A DNA stretch of 64,000 nucleotides from Methanofollis aquaemaris (lineage in GTDB: Archaea; Halobacteriota; Methanomicrobia; Methanomicrobiales; Methanofollaceae), in contig NZ_CP036172.1 in assembly GCF_017357525.1 (NCBI RefSeq), forward strand, positions 1,958,561 to 2,022,560, read 5' to 3'. Below the pieces are notes generated by a model, which was given only the letters and a program-made list of their open reading frames with translations, did no database searches and was not told where the DNA came from. The translations under genes were made by a program, and so were the position numbers. Numbering within the stretch: position 1 is the stretch's first letter; each line of letters starts with the position of its first letter. Below are positions 1 through 9,545 of the stretch, in pieces.

Positions 1-620
1 CGGATCCCGTCAGCCAGGTCAGCCACGCGCTCGCCGAGGCTCCGGATGGTCTGCCGGTCGGGGGGCCCGGGGTATGCGAGCGCCCCCCTGACCGTGCAAT
101 GGAACCCGTCCTCGGCCAGGACGTTCTCCAGGTCGGACTTCCAGAGCCCTGAGCCCATCGCCGATTCAGAGTGGACGAGGGTGACCGGTTCGGTCCACCC
201 GGCGTACCGTTGCGGCCGCGGCGTGTCCAGTCCGCCGAGAGGGTGGAGGCGGGGGTCGTCGGGTGCGCCGTTCTTGACCGCTTCGATCACGGCCCAGGCC
301 GCGCCGTCCGCACCGCCGGCATCGATCTCCGGGGGGAGCGGGAAAGGTATGAGAAGGGGAACCGAGAACTGGAGGGCCCCGCCGTCGGGCGAGCGGATGA
401 CAAAGGTGTTCGTCCCTTCCCGCACCCGCGGCAGGTCGACCACCCCGCCCGCCGCCCCGACCACCTCTAAGGTCGCCGCCATCCATCCGTCCCGGCCCAT
501 CATGATGATCTTGGATAGAAGGGCATCAAAGAGTTTCCTCTGCGAGGTGCCGGAGAGACTCTCGAGTGTCGGCCCTGGAGAATTCGGCTCTGAGAATCCA
601 TGCATGAACCCCGAGCTCAT
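1..620 (-). CDS. Unknown protein, 3' end outside the window
   Basis: A reading frame on the minus strand stays open for about 206 codons from position 620 to the left edge, so the C-terminus is missing. Two in-frame ATGs (620 and 605) are possible starts and neither has a convincing ribosome-binding site. The product is soluble-looking, with no signal peptide or membrane segment. Visible stretches include 'LLSKIIMMGRDGWMAATLEV' near residues 30-50 and 'VTLVHSESAMGSGLWKSD' near residue 155. I do not recognise the family. The frame has the strong third-position GC bias of neighbouring genes, and the overlapping plus-strand frames read as arginine/proline-rich shadows, which is why I prefer this strand. 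Confidence 0.6.
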   Translation of the reverse strand, partial: MSSGFMHGFSEPNSPGPTLESLSGTSQRKLFDALLSKIIMMGRDGWMAATLEVVGAAGGVVDLPRVREGTNTFVIRSPDGGALQFSVPLLIPFPLPPEIDAGGADGAAWAVIEAVKNGAPDDPRLHPLGGLDTPRPQRYAGWTEPVTLVHSESAMGSGLWKSDLENVLAEDGFHCTVRGALAYPGPPDRQTIRSLGERVADLADGI

Positions 621-780
621 GCATACACGATTGAATGTTATTCCGGCTTTGTAGAATCGGGCATGAACCTTGGGCTCAAGCATACGAAATGAAAATGATC
701 GTGGGTCTCCAGAGTGTTTAGATCCGTGCTCCGCCTTCAGAGCAGGACACCACGGGGGAACACCGCCTTATTGCCGCCCC

Positions 781-1010
781 GCCCCTATCTTCGTCGTGGG
801 GGGTCCGGGGGTGAAACCCCCGGCGCGAGATTGGGATGAAGATTCTGCGATGAGGGCGGCACGCCTGATCACCACGCCTTCCCACACCTTCACGCCGGGG
901 GCGCTGCCCCCGGACCCCCGGGATGAAGATAGGGGCGGGAAGGCAAAAGGTCGATCATTCAGAAGGTCTCTCTGTCATCTGCGTATCACTCACGAAGGAG
1001 TCTAGAGAAT
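781..1010. repeat. Dispersed paired-arm GC hairpin element, copy 1
   Basis: This copy has a left arm at 781-830 and a right arm at 891-944 that is the left arm's inverted complement at about 80% identity. Both arms share the block 'gcccctatcttc', the core 'gggggtccggggg' and the block 'cccccggcg'. About 60 bases lie between the arms, and a tail of about 65 bases follows the right arm, resembling the tails near 25380 and 32765. Each arm core is itself a hairpin. It has no coding potential. It fills most of the 820-base gene-free stretch 621-1440; I saw nothing else in 621-780. Confidence 0.75.
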
Positions 1011-1079
1011 TTAATCCATCATGCAAACCCGGAGAGATGATCCTCAGGATCATTTTCATGGTAATCCCTTACCTTTCTT

Positions 1080-1320
1080 CTGAGTGCAAGCGCGACTCGA
1101 ACGCCTCCCTCAATGCTCACGCCAGGGGCTCCGCCCCCACCCTCACGCGAGATGACAGATAAGATTGGTGATGAGGGGCGGCCGGTCTGATCATGACGCC
1201 TCCCTGTCGGCATGATCCACGAAGATTGAGGCGGAGAGAGGGCTGATCTATTCTCAGCAGGAACACGCGCCATGCCGTCCCCCCGGCCCTATCTTCTCGT
1301 GAGACAGCAGAGAATATTCG
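1080..1320. repeat. Decayed copies of the dispersed GC hairpin element
   Basis: Fragments of the same element are recognisable: 'cacgccaggggctccgcccc' at 1118-1137 (inverted orientation), a body segment 'gcggccggtctgatcatgac' near 1178, which is also found near 47098, and 'ccctatcttctcgtgag' near 1287. The copies are too diverged to define ends. The rest of the gap up to 1440 contains no gene I can support. Confidence 0.5.
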
Positions 1321-1440
1321 GTGAAAGGAGGCGGCAGGTTCGGATCAAGGAGGTGTTCAAGCCTCAGATCATTTCTGGATATGGGGTCCACCACCACTCT
1401 TTGAAAATCACTAATACCGCCCGGCGCCCAGTACACAGCA

Positions 1441-2208
1441 ATGAAGGTCACCATCCTTGCAAGTGGGAGCAAGGGCAATGCCATCTATGTGGAGGGAGAG
1501 GAAGGCTCCCTTCTCATCGACGCCGGGCTTTCCGCCCGGGAGATCAGGAAGCGGATCGGCGATGCCGGGGGGGACGAGAGCGACCTGCGAGGGATCCTGG
1601 TCACCCATGAGCATACTGACCATATCAAGGGGGCCGACGTCCTTGCCAGAAAGTTCGAGGTGCCGGTGGTCGGAACCGGGGGGACACTGGCTGGATTTCT
1701 GGATGCGCGGACCTCCACAAAACCGGTGGCGACGCGGAGGGTATCGGTAGGAGATCCATTCAGAATCTCTGGATTTTCGGTGATCCCCTTTTCCACGGCC
1801 CACGACGCCGCCGAGCCCTGTGGCTACCGTCTGGAAGCCGACGGAGTCCGCGTCGGGTGCTGCCTGGACACCGGGATCGTCACCCCGCGGATCGAACGGG
1901 CCCTCGGATGCTGTGACGTCGTCGTCCTGGAGAGCAACCACTGTCCCAGGATGCTTGACGAAGGGCCCTATCCTGCATTCCTCAAGGCGAGGATCAGGTC
2001 GAAACTCGGTCACCTCTCCAACAATGCCGCGGCGACCTGCCTCTCCGACATCGGAGAGGATCTCTCGGCAGTGATGCTTGCTCACCTCTCCGAGGTGAAC
2101 AACACTCCTGAAAAGGCGGAAGAGACCGCGAGAGATGTTTCCCATGACGGGATCGAGCACCTGATCGTCGGCGACCAGCACGCGGTATCGGAAACGGTGA
2201 GGATCTGA
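1441..2208 (+). CDS. MBL-fold metallohydrolase, YycJ/WalJ-like
   Basis: A cytoplasmic metallo-beta-lactamase-fold hydrolase of 255 residues. The metal-binding signature 'THEHTDH' lies at residues 55-61, followed by '[12 protein letters not shown]' (third metal ligand His) near 118-130, 'CLDTGIVTP' and 'ESNHCP', which is the order seen in the YycJ/WalJ exonuclease-like family. The start is the ATG at 1441; the N-terminus '[18 protein letters not shown]' is typical of the family. The stop is followed after two bases by the ATG of the DNA ligase, so the two are probably co-transcribed. This fits a role in DNA metabolism, but the substrate cannot be read from the sequence. Confidence 0.85.
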   Translation: MKVTILASGSKGNAIYVEGEEGSLLIDAGLSAREIRKRIGDAGGDESDLRGILVTHEHTDHIKGADVLARKFEVPVVGTGGTLAGFLDARTSTKPVATRRVSVGDPFRISGFSVIPFSTAHDAAEPCGYRLEADGVRVGCCLDTGIVTPRIERALGCCDVVVLESNHCPRMLDEGPYPAFLKARIRSKLGHLSNNAAATCLSDIGEDLSAVMLAHLSEVNNTPEKAEETARDVSHDGIEHLIVGDQHAVSETVRI

Positions 2209-2210
2209 AC

Positions 2211-3851
2211 ATGGAGTTTGCAGCATTTTCGCGGGTTTGCGAGCAACTCGAAGGGATGAGCGGGAGGCTTGAGATGATCGACCTCGTCGCCTCCATCCTC
2301 CCGTCCCTCTCAGACGAGGAACTTCCCATATTTGTCAGGTTTGTGATGGGGCGGGTCTTCCCTGACTGGAGCCCCCAGAAACTCGGCATCGGTCCGAACC
2401 TCCTGTACGAGGCGATCGGCTATGTCGCAGGGAGGAAGAAGGCCGACGTCGTCGCCGCGGTCAATGAGACCGGGGACGTCGGGTGTGCCGTCGAGCGGCT
2501 CCTCGCCACCAAGTCCCAGACCTCGTTCTTTGTCGAACCCCCCACCCTCGGTGGAGTCTATGGCGACCTCACCAGGATCGCAATGACCGACGGGAACCGT
2601 TCGCAGCGGGAGAAGGTCAGGATCATCAAGGGGCTCCTTGGCAATGTGGGAGCCCTTGAAGGGCGGTATCTCTCCCGTCTCCTCCTTGAAGAACTGCGGA
2701 TCGGTGTCGGTGAAGGAAATGTGCGGGATGCGATCGCCGGGGCCTTCGGCGTCGATGCCGCCCTCGTCGCCCATGCACACCAGGCCCTCAACGACCTCGG
2801 AGAGGTCGCTCTTCTGGCGCGCACCGGCGCCCCGGCCCTGCAGGACGTGCACATCGCACCCTTCAGACCGGTGAAGATGATGCTTGCTCAGCAGGGGACG
2901 ATCGCCGGGATGGTCGAGGACCATGGCGCGGTCGCGGTGGAGTACAAGTACGACGGCACCAGGTTCCAGTTTCACAAAGTCGGGGATGAGTGCAGGATGT
3001 ACTCGCGCAGGCTTGAAGAGGTCACCGGGGCGGTACCCGATGTGATCGAGAGACTCTGCGCCGCGACGACCCACGACGTGATCCTTGACGGCGAGGTGAT
3101 TGCGGTCAGAGATGGTCGTCCCCGCCCCTTCCAGTTCGTGCTCAGACGCTTCAGGCGGAAGCACGAGGTCGAGGCGGCGATGGAGGAGGTCGAACTCGTC
3201 CCGAATGTTTTCGACATCCTGTACCTCGACGGAGAGACGCTCATCGATCGCCCTCTCTCTGACCGGCGTGCGGTGCTGGAGGAGATGCTTTCCGGGTATG
3301 TCGCCCCGCAGTGGGTGAACGACGATACCGATGCCCTCGAGACGATCTATCAGGAGGCTCTGGACGCGGGGCACGAGGGCGTGATGGTCAAGACGCGCGG
3401 GGCCGCCTACACCCCGGGCGTACGCGGCAAGAACTGGATCAAGGTCAAACCTGCGGTCGACACCATCGACCTTGCGGTGGTCGGTGCGGAGTGGGGGGAA
3501 GGGCGGCGCGCCCATCTCTTCGGTTCGTTCCTTCTTGCCTGCCAGGACGAAGGCGGCGATCTCCTCCCGGTCGGGAAGGTGGCGACCGGGTTGTCGGACG
3601 AGGATCTTGCCTTCATCTTCAGGCATCTCAAGGAGTTTGTCATCGCAGAAAAGGGCAAGGAGATCGTTCTTGAGCCGAAGGCCGTCTTCGAGGTCGGGTA
3701 TGCCGAGGTCCAGGAGAGCCAGAACTATGCGAGCGGTTATGCCCTCAGGTTCCCGCGCTTTGTCAGGTTGCGTGAGGACAAGAGTGTGGACGAGATCGAG
3801 ACGGTGGGCGGGGTGGCCGCCCGGTACGAGCAGCAGTTCAAGTCCTTATGA
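2211..3851 (+). CDS. lig: ATP-dependent DNA ligase
   Basis: Seals nicks in duplex DNA by enzyme-AMP and DNA-AMP intermediates; the main archaeal replicative ligase. The length of 546 residues is usual for archaeal ligases. An all-helical DNA-binding domain fills about residues 1-220. The nucleotidyltransferase motif I 'EYKYDGTR' gives adenylated Lys246. Motif 'ILDGEVIAV' follows near 293, '[15 protein letters not shown]' near 393 and 'NWIKVKP' near 412, then an OB-fold with '[13 protein letters not shown]' close to the end. The gene starts two bases after the MBL gene. Its last 14 bases overlap, tail to tail, the last codons of the next gene on the other strand. Confidence 0.95.
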   Translation: MEFAAFSRVCEQLEGMSGRLEMIDLVASILPSLSDEELPIFVRFVMGRVFPDWSPQKLGIGPNLLYEAIGYVAGRKKADVVAAVNETGDVGCAVERLLATKSQTSFFVEPPTLGGVYGDLTRIAMTDGNRSQREKVRIIKGLLGNVGALEGRYLSRLLLEELRIGVGEGNVRDAIAGAFGVDAALVAHAHQALNDLGEVALLARTGAPALQDVHIAPFRPVKMMLAQQGTIAGMVEDHGAVAVEYKYDGTRFQFHKVGDECRMYSRRLEEVTGAVPDVIERLCAATTHDVILDGEVIAVRDGRPRPFQFVLRRFRRKHEVEAAMEEVELVPNVFDILYLDGETLIDRPLSDRRAVLEEMLSGYVAPQWVNDDTDALETIYQEALDAGHEGVMVKTRGAAYTPGVRGKNWIKVKPAVDTIDLAVVGAEWGEGRRAHLFGSFLLACQDEGGDLLPVGKVATGLSDEDLAFIFRHLKEFVIAEKGKEIVLEPKAVFEVGYAEVQESQNYASGYALRFPRFVRLREDKSVDEIETVGGVAARYEQQFKSL

Positions 3852-4671
3852 CCCGGTAGATCTCCCGGTTCTCGTCCCCTTCCACATAGGCGTAATAGTC
3901 AGAACCGAAGCCCTCCACATTGGTGAAAGAGACCTCTCCGTTGAAGTCGGTGTATTTGCTCCTGACATTGAGACCGTTTCTATGTCTGAGGACTACCTTC
4001 ATGTCGGCTGCCGGCTCATCGGTCCTTCGAATGTCGACTTTGAATGAGAGGATCGGGTTGAGGGGTTCTGATATTTTGTCGACTCCTCCCTGCACGTTCT
4101 TACCGCTCCCTGTCGGAGTCGCCACCTCTGAAAAGATCTCTTCGCCGCCATAGCGTACGATGAGCATCGCCCCAAGAAGGAAGATGAGAACGCCTGCCGC
4201 TCCGAGGATGAGGAGGGCAATGGTCATCGAGGGGATGACCACCCCGATTGCCGCCGGGATCATGTCGGTGATGAGGTACGCGAGAAAGTCCCAGGTCCAG
4301 GCAAAGAGGGTGATGTCGGCAAAACGACCGAGGACAACCAGAACAGTGGAGATCATAAATATACTGCCGGCGGCGACGGAAAGGATGCCGAACGAGACCC
4401 CCATGATCCGCGCGATGGTCGACCGCCCTTTCACCTTCTTGCCTCGCCGCAGGATATGGACCATGACCACCGCAAGGATGTTGAGGTAGAGCACCCCCGC
4501 GATGAAGAGGGTGAATAGATCCTGGGTGGATGACTCGGCGACCCTGGAAGCCATATTGGTTGCCGTAACCGCCGGGGTGAGGTACGCAAAGAGGAGGAGA
4601 GTGGAGAAAATGCAGGACATTTTCCTGACAGAAATATCGGTGATTTTCCCGGATATCCGTACGTTGCGCAT
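3838..4671 (-). CDS. Unknown membrane protein with C-terminal beta-rich domain
   Basis: This 277-residue protein has an N-terminal hydrophobic segment (about residues 19-38, possibly a signal anchor), then three or four further membrane segments ('[19 protein letters not shown]', a segment near 90-112, '[18 protein letters not shown]' and '[19 protein letters not shown]'). A soluble tail of about 95 residues follows, containing '[17 protein letters not shown]' and '[11 protein letters not shown]', which resembles carboxypeptidase-regulatory or Ig-like modules. I do not recognise the family. A TATA-like box about 29 bases upstream suggests a near-leaderless transcript. The 3' end overlaps the convergent ligase gene by 14 bases. 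Confidence 0.75.
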   Translation of the reverse strand: MRNVRISGKITDISVRKMSCIFSTLLLFAYLTPAVTATNMASRVAESSTQDLFTLFIAGVLYLNILAVVMVHILRRGKKVKGRSTIARIMGVSFGILSVAAGSIFMISTVLVVLGRFADITLFAWTWDFLAYLITDMIPAAIGVVIPSMTIALLILGAAGVLIFLLGAMLIVRYGGEEIFSEVATPTGSGKNVQGGVDKISEPLNPILSFKVDIRRTDEPAADMKVVLRHRNGLNVRSKYTDFNGEVSFTNVEGFGSDYYAYVEGDENREIYRVIRT

Positions 4672-4695
4672 GCTCTGATATGTGTGCTGAAAAAT

Positions 4696-4706
4696 AGATA
4701 TATTTG
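4696..4706 (-). promoter_or_regulatory. TATA box for the membrane-protein gene
   Basis: On the minus strand 'caaatatatct' is centred near 4700. An archaeal start site about 26 bases downstream falls near 4674, three bases before the ATG at 4671, so the transcript would be nearly leaderless. Confidence 0.5.
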
Positions 4707-4729
4707 TCTATTTGTCTCTGCGCAAAATG

Positions 4730-5878
4730 CTAAAATTCAAATAGGGTTTTCTGAGATAAGAGCTCAATGAGGAGTTTACTCCTCTCTCGCCAGTGTGAGT
4801 ATCCGAGGGTGGCATCCATCTGCGCGGCTGCGCCCTGCAGGTTGTCGCACCTGGTCGGAGTGCCCTGCATGGCCGCCCGCGTCGCCTCCCTGATCACCCA
4901 GGAACCGAGGGGCGCCCAATATTCGCTGTTGACATGCCTGACCACGATGGCGCGGGCCGAACGGTGTTTTTTCGCGAGATACTCGGCCACGGCCAGACGG
5001 GCCGCGTAGTAGGCTCCTCCGATGGGGGAATATCGTCCCTGTTTTCTGCCCTCGATGTCGCAGATGATGGTCTCCTCCTCGCCTGCCCAGAGAGAACGGC
5101 GCCCCCAGATCTCGATCATCTCGAACTTCCAGTCGCCCGGCACCAGGATGACGGCCATCGTGTTCCCATGGAGTGTCGCCGCAAAGAACTCCACCCCCTC
5201 CAGGGGTGCGAAGCGGAAGATCTCCTTTTTCAGGCCGCTGCCGACGGTGTCGTCCACGGCGGTGATCGCCCACCTGGTCGGGACGACCCGCCGCCGCTTT
5301 CCCAGGAGACCGGAACTCATCAACTGTGCGATCTGGTAGACATCCACTCCCTCGGCCCCGAGGTTCTCGCAGGCCTCGGTTGCCGGGAGGTCGTTATCAG
5401 AGGTGATCCGGTCGACGACGCGGCTGACCTTCGCATTGTCGATCACTTCGAGCCGTCTGATACTCGCGGAGAGCCCGACCGGCGTGACGGTCCCGTCGAA
5501 CCTGAGGTCAAATCTCACCGGCCGTTCAAAGGCGGCCTCGACGTCGAGCGGGCTTGAAGAGAGTGCGATCTCCTGAATCTGTCCGGTCACCGTTGCGGTG
5601 GGCGCCGAACCCCTGATGGTCCTCGCCCTGATCCCGACGATATCCTCGATGGAGAGGCCCTGCGCCACCCAGGTCGGCGGGGCGTCGGCGTCGGTGGTCA
5701 TGAGCGGCCCGGCCGAGACCGCGGGGTAACCGTAACTCCCGACAAAGACCGACGGTGCGGTGCCCATGTAACTGGTGCCGCGCGCGGCGGTGGTGACTTG
5801 GGCATGGAACCTGCTCATGATCGGGCACCGCGGCAACCCGCAGAGGAGTCGGCCCTTGCACTCGGCGCAGCGCATCAT
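4730..5878 (-). CDS. nreA: NreA-type DNA repair protein with PCNA-binding tail
   Basis: A 382-residue member of the archaeal Nre family, which acts with the UvrABC or other repair machinery and binds PCNA (known from Haloferax and Archaeoglobus work). A zinc-finger-like N-terminus carries 'CAECKGRLLC' and a 'CPI' cysteine. The extreme C-terminus ends 'LSQKTLFEF', a canonical PIP box for binding the sliding clamp. I chose the ATG at 5878 because it overlaps the upstream gene's stop (TGATG) and gives the family's usual MMRC-like start; a longer frame to 5956 would run deep into the upstream gene. It is in an operon with the upstream DUF2117-like gene. Confidence 0.88.
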   Translation of the reverse strand: MMRCAECKGRLLCGLPRCPIMSRFHAQVTTAARGTSYMGTAPSVFVGSYGYPAVSAGPLMTTDADAPPTWVAQGLSIEDIVGIRARTIRGSAPTATVTGQIQEIALSSSPLDVEAAFERPVRFDLRFDGTVTPVGLSASIRRLEVIDNAKVSRVVDRITSDNDLPATEACENLGAEGVDVYQIAQLMSSGLLGKRRRVVPTRWAITAVDDTVGSGLKKEIFRFAPLEGVEFFAATLHGNTMAVILVPGDWKFEMIEIWGRRSLWAGEEETIICDIEGRKQGRYSPIGGAYYAARLAVAEYLAKKHRSARAIVVRHVNSEYWAPLGSWVIREATRAAMQGTPTRCDNLQGAAAQMDATLGYSHWRERSKLLIELLSQKTLFEF

Positions 5879-6918
5879 CACTCGCCTCTCAGGTCGATGG
5901 TTACCTGTGTCCGGTCCTCTACGCCTGCGATCGCCTCGGAGAGCCAGGTATGCCATGAGACTGGACCATCAGGGATGCTCATTGCGATCTTGAGTCCGAG
6001 ATCGTCGTCCCGTCCTTCGGTCACCTGGAGGACCACCGAACCCGCCGGGAAGGTCCGTCCGATCACGCCGTCAAGGTCACCGTCGGTGATGCCGAGGAGC
6101 GGTATGCCAAGGTGGAGGGCGATGTGCCCGGCGACCGCCGTCGTGTCGTCCCCGATGGCGAGCACCCCGCAGGTGTCAGGGGTGACCAGGTCGTAGAAGT
6201 GGTGGCCGCAGTGGTCGATGAGCACAACCCGTCCCCTTTCCGGGCAGCATCTCCGGTCGATGGCCCCCTGCCCTCTCCTGATCTCGCCGCTCTTGCACCA
6301 GGCGTCCCCCAGGGAGAATGGGCCGTTCCGGTGCAGTTTTTCAAGCCCGTGGGGTTTGGGGCGAAGCCCCGCCACCGGAACGACCTGGCCGTCCTGCTCT
6401 TCCAGGACCACCGTCTCGGCCGTCGCTTCACCGATGACGGTCCCGTTTACGCAGACCGGTTCGCCCGGAAGACAGCCTTTTATGGTCCTGGTCGTCCCGT
6501 TCTCAGGTACCCTTGGTGCTGCGCGCTCGACATGATATCCAAAGACGGCGGAAAGCCGTCCGGCAAGGTCGGCATCCCCGTTGTTCCAGAGGTACACCGT
6601 ATCTGAGGCGCACTCCACATGGACCAGATCGCCGCGCATGACTCTGCCCGCGACGATCTCGCCGAAGGTCCGGCCTGACTCAGGGGTCTTCCCGTGGTTG
6701 AGGAGGAAGACCGGCCCCTCCTGGGCGTTGAGCACCGCGCTCGGCGGGGCGCTGCAGCACTCGACCGGCAGCCCCGACTCCTCTGCGGCGGTCCGGCCCA
6801 TCACCCCGGCTACGAGGATTCTGACCTGGCCCAGGGTCGAGAGAACGGCCCTGACGTCCCCACGGTCGAAGGGCTCAGGCCCGTGGACGACCATGGTGAG
6901 CGGAACTCTTGGACTCAT
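5878..6918 (-). CDS. Conserved archaeal protein, DUF2117-like
   Basis: A 346-residue soluble protein. The start 'MVVHGPEPFDRGDV' and 'ILVAGVMGRTAAEESGL' recall the methanogen family DUF2117, whose function is unknown. The protein has several cysteines and histidines ('VECCSAPPS', 'RRCCPERG', 'IDHCGHHFYDLV') that could bind metal. A segment near residue 262, 'GVLAIGDDTTAVAGHIALHL', and the C-terminal part 'GVIGRTFPAGSVVLQV' look like a nucleotide-type fold, but I cannot assign one. The gene overlaps the start of nreA, so translational coupling with a DNA-repair protein is likely. The family assignment is from memory of sequence style, not from a search. Confidence 0.7.
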   Translation of the reverse strand: MSPRVPLTMVVHGPEPFDRGDVRAVLSTLGQVRILVAGVMGRTAAEESGLPVECCSAPPSAVLNAQEGPVFLLNHGKTPESGRTFGEIVAGRVMRGDLVHVECASDTVYLWNNGDADLAGRLSAVFGYHVERAAPRVPENGTTRTIKGCLPGEPVCVNGTVIGEATAETVVLEEQDGQVVPVAGLRPKPHGLEKLHRNGPFSLGDAWCKSGEIRRGQGAIDRRCCPERGRVVLIDHCGHHFYDLVTPDTCGVLAIGDDTTAVAGHIALHLGIPLLGITDGDLDGVIGRTFPAGSVVLQVTEGRDDDLGLKIAMSIPDGPVSWHTWLSEAIAGVEDRTQVTIDLRGE

Positions 6919-7030
6919 CTGATCACATTCTTGCCCTCTCTCCCCAAAAAGGCACGGGCATGGGCACTGGTTCTGGATCTACGCCGGCCGTCGATCAGAT
7001 GGGCCGCTCCACCAGGCCGATCCGAACCTG

Positions 7031-7088
7031 CCGTCTCGCGCCGGGGGGTGGCGATTGAGTGGTGCCCTCTCGCCACCCTCCGGGTCAT
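7031..7088 (-). repeat. Diverged copy of the dispersed GC hairpin element
   Basis: Read on the minus strand, this segment has a stem 'gggtggcga'/'tcgccaccc' followed by 'cccggcgcgaga', the same boundary seen in the copies near 820, 25310, 47055 and 49350. It lies in the 220-base gap between the radical SAM gene and the DUF2117-like gene and may serve as a 3'-end structure for the former. Confidence 0.4.
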
Positions 7089-7140
7089 GAGGAGAGGAAT
7101 CGAGGGTTTCAAAAGGGCCAAAAAAGTGTGTGCAGGGCCT

Positions 7141-8970
7141 TCATCGTCTCCGGGCCGGCCATTGTTTTCGGTCGGTCCGCTCGTTCCCGCGCTGAGGCCT
7201 GACCAGGCACGCCCACCCGGTTCCGATGAGGTCCTCTCTGCCGGCGGTCCGGAGTCCCTCATCCACGAGTCGCCTGTTCTTTGGGTCTTTGTACTGGAGG
7301 AGGGCCCGCTGGATCTGTTTCTCCTGACCCCTCGGCACATGGACTGGCTCCATGGTCATGGGGTCGATCCCGGTGGCGTACATGCAGGTGGACCTGGTCA
7401 TCGGGGTAGGAGTGAAGTCCTGGACCTGCTCGGTGTACAGGTGGTGGTCCCTGATATATTCGGCAAGTTCGACGGCGTCCCGGAGCGTGGCGCCCGGGTG
7501 ACCTGACATGAAGTACGGGAGGATGTACTGCTTTTTCCCGGCGGCCCTGCTCGCTCCGGCGAAGCGTTCCCTGAACCGGTCGAAGACCTCGCACCCTGGT
7601 TTGTTCATCCGCTCGGTGACCTGGCGGACGATATGTTCGGGGGCGACCTTGAGGTGGCCGGAGACATGGTGGGCAGTGAGTTCCCGGATATACCCCTCGT
7701 CGGCCAGGGCGAGGTCGAACCTGATCCCCGAGGAGATGTGGACATGTCGCACACCGTTGATCGCCCGTAGACTTCTGAGGAGTTCGACCTGCGCCGCATG
7801 GGAGGTCTGCAAGTTCGGGCAGTCAGGGCTGCACCGCCGGTCCGGGCATGCCCCGTACGTCTCCCACTGCGGGCAGGTGAGCCCGTACATGTTTGCCGTC
7901 GGCCCTCCGACGTCCTGGATCACCCCCTTGAACCCGGTCATCTTCGTGAAGTGCTCTGCCTCTGCGAGGATCGATGCCTGGCTTCTGCTCTGCACGATCC
8001 GTCCCTGGTGATGGGTGAGGGCGCAGAAGGCGCAGGAACCAAAGCAGCCGCGATGGGTGGTGATCGAGAACCTGACCGGTTCGAGGGCCGGGACCGGTTC
8101 TGTGTATGAAGGATGGGCGGCGCGGGCATAGGGGAGGTCGTAGACCCGGTCGAGTTCGGACGTGGAGAGGGGGCGGGCAGGGGGGTACTGGACGATCACG
8201 GTCTTCGGGTGGGGCTGGACGACCGTCCGGCCACGCACCGGATCCTGCTCGCGGGCATGGAGGCCGAAGGCCCTGGCATATGCCCCTGGGTCGTCTTTCA
8301 CCTCCGGGAAACCGGGGATGGCGACGACGTCGTCTCCAGGTTTGGCCTCCCGCCACTCCGCCACCGTCATGGTTGCGGCGGTCCCCCTGATCCCGTGCAG
8401 GTCTTTCCCGGCCGCGCACCGTGCGGCGGCCTCGACGACCTGCCGCTCTCCCATCCCATAGACGAGGAGGTCTGCCGGAGCATCGGCCAGGACCGACTGA
8501 CGGACCCGGTCGGACCAGTAGTCATAGTGGGCGAAGCGCCTGAGGCTTGCCTCGATCCCACCGATGAGGATCGGGGTGTCGGGAAAGAGGGATCGGACCA
8601 TATTTGCATAGACGATCACTGCCCGGTCAGGCCGGTGCGGTTTCCCGCCCGGTGAGTAGACGTCTGTGCTCCGCCTCTTTTTGTTCGGGGTGAAGGCGTT
8701 GACCATCGAGTCGACGTTCCCTGAAGAGATGCTGAAGAAGAGTCGGGGACGGCCGAGGCTGAGGAAGTCGTCGGGTCGTTTCCAGTCGGGCTGGGCGATG
8801 ACCCCGACGGTATAACCTGCGTCCCAGAGCACCCTCCCGATGAGGGCGGTCCCGAAAGAAGGGTGGTCGACGTAGGCGTCGCCGGTGATGAGAATGACAT
8901 CGAACCTCTCGATGCCGAGGTGCTCTGCCTCCCTCACGGTCATCGGGAGGAAGGGGGGTTGCGGGGTCAT
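7141..8970 (-). CDS. YgiQ family radical SAM protein
   Basis: A 609-residue member of the YgiQ (UPF0313) radical SAM family, which is widespread in methanogens; its reaction is unknown. An N-terminal cobalamin-binding-like domain ('RFDVILITGDAYVDHPSFG' near residues 18-36) precedes the radical SAM core. The [4Fe-4S] cysteines are in 'HRGCFGSCAFCALTHHQGR' (CxxxCxxC) near residue 315. Further family blocks are 'KVAPEHIVRQVTERMNKP' and 'PYFMSGHPGATLRDAVELA'. Length is normal. It is encoded alone on the minus strand, 36 bases from the next gene upstream. Confidence 0.92.
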   Translation of the reverse strand: MTPQPPFLPMTVREAEHLGIERFDVILITGDAYVDHPSFGTALIGRVLWDAGYTVGVIAQPDWKRPDDFLSLGRPRLFFSISSGNVDSMVNAFTPNKKRRSTDVYSPGGKPHRPDRAVIVYANMVRSLFPDTPILIGGIEASLRRFAHYDYWSDRVRQSVLADAPADLLVYGMGERQVVEAAARCAAGKDLHGIRGTAATMTVAEWREAKPGDDVVAIPGFPEVKDDPGAYARAFGLHAREQDPVRGRTVVQPHPKTVIVQYPPARPLSTSELDRVYDLPYARAAHPSYTEPVPALEPVRFSITTHRGCFGSCAFCALTHHQGRIVQSRSQASILAEAEHFTKMTGFKGVIQDVGGPTANMYGLTCPQWETYGACPDRRCSPDCPNLQTSHAAQVELLRSLRAINGVRHVHISSGIRFDLALADEGYIRELTAHHVSGHLKVAPEHIVRQVTERMNKPGCEVFDRFRERFAGASRAAGKKQYILPYFMSGHPGATLRDAVELAEYIRDHHLYTEQVQDFTPTPMTRSTCMYATGIDPMTMEPVHVPRGQEKQIQRALLQYKDPKNRRLVDEGLRTAGREDLIGTGWACLVRPQRGNERTDRKQWPARRR

Positions 8971-9006
8971 GAAAGCATATCTGGCCTTACTCTGGATATA
9001 GATGTG

Positions 9007-9495
9007 TCATGGGGCACGGGTGTAGAAGACCATCCCGTCCTGACCATGACGCCTGAGATTATCTTCTTTTTCGTTGAAGAAGAGCAGTTCAACCTCTGCG
9101 TCTTCGACGGTAAGATGGTAGGCGCGCATCCTCTGCCCGGTCCTGCCAGGGTCATAGGTCCAGGTGATGTTCCGTGGGCTCGAGGCGTTCACCGATGTGG
9201 GGTAGGTCGTGACCAGTCTCCCGCTTCCGTCGGTTTCAAGAAGAAGTTCCTCGGTGTAGGTCTGGTCGAATATCCATCTCCCGACGACCGGATCGGTCTC
9301 GGTCCCGGTTGTCACCGGTGTCGTCTCGACGATATCGAGTGTCTGGATCGGTGCCGGCCCCGTGGTCTCTACCGGGCCTGCAGGGGCGGGGGCTGTCTGT
9401 TCATCGCCGCATGCCCCGTTGAAGGTAAGAAGAAAGACGGAGATGAAGAGGAAGGCCGCGACTGCGATGATCGCGAAAGCTGTCTCTCCTTTCAT
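9007..9495 (-). CDS. Predicted membrane-anchored secreted protein
   Basis: A 162-residue protein with one N-terminal hydrophobic segment ('IIAVAAFLFISVFLLTF', about residues 9-25) and a following cysteine that could be lipid-modified. A Thr/Pro-rich linker (about residues 33-67) leads to an extracytoplasmic beta-rich domain beginning 'VVGRWIFDQTY'. The Gly-x-Trp start is reminiscent of lipocalin-like or META-type domains found in methanogen surface proteins. The function is unknown. The promoter region upstream is very AT-rich and carries an inverted repeat around the TATA box. Confidence 0.75.
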   Translation of the reverse strand: MKGETAFAIIAVAAFLFISVFLLTFNGACGDEQTAPAPAGPVETTGPAPIQTLDIVETTPVTTGTETDPVVGRWIFDQTYTEELLLETDGSGRLVTTYPTSVNASSPRNITWTYDPGRTGQRMRAYHLTVEDAEVELLFFNEKEDNLRRHGQDGMVFYTRAP

Positions 9496-9545
9496 GATGA
9501 GAGATCATCTACATTTTCTTTTATTTCATTGTATTGAATTAAACG

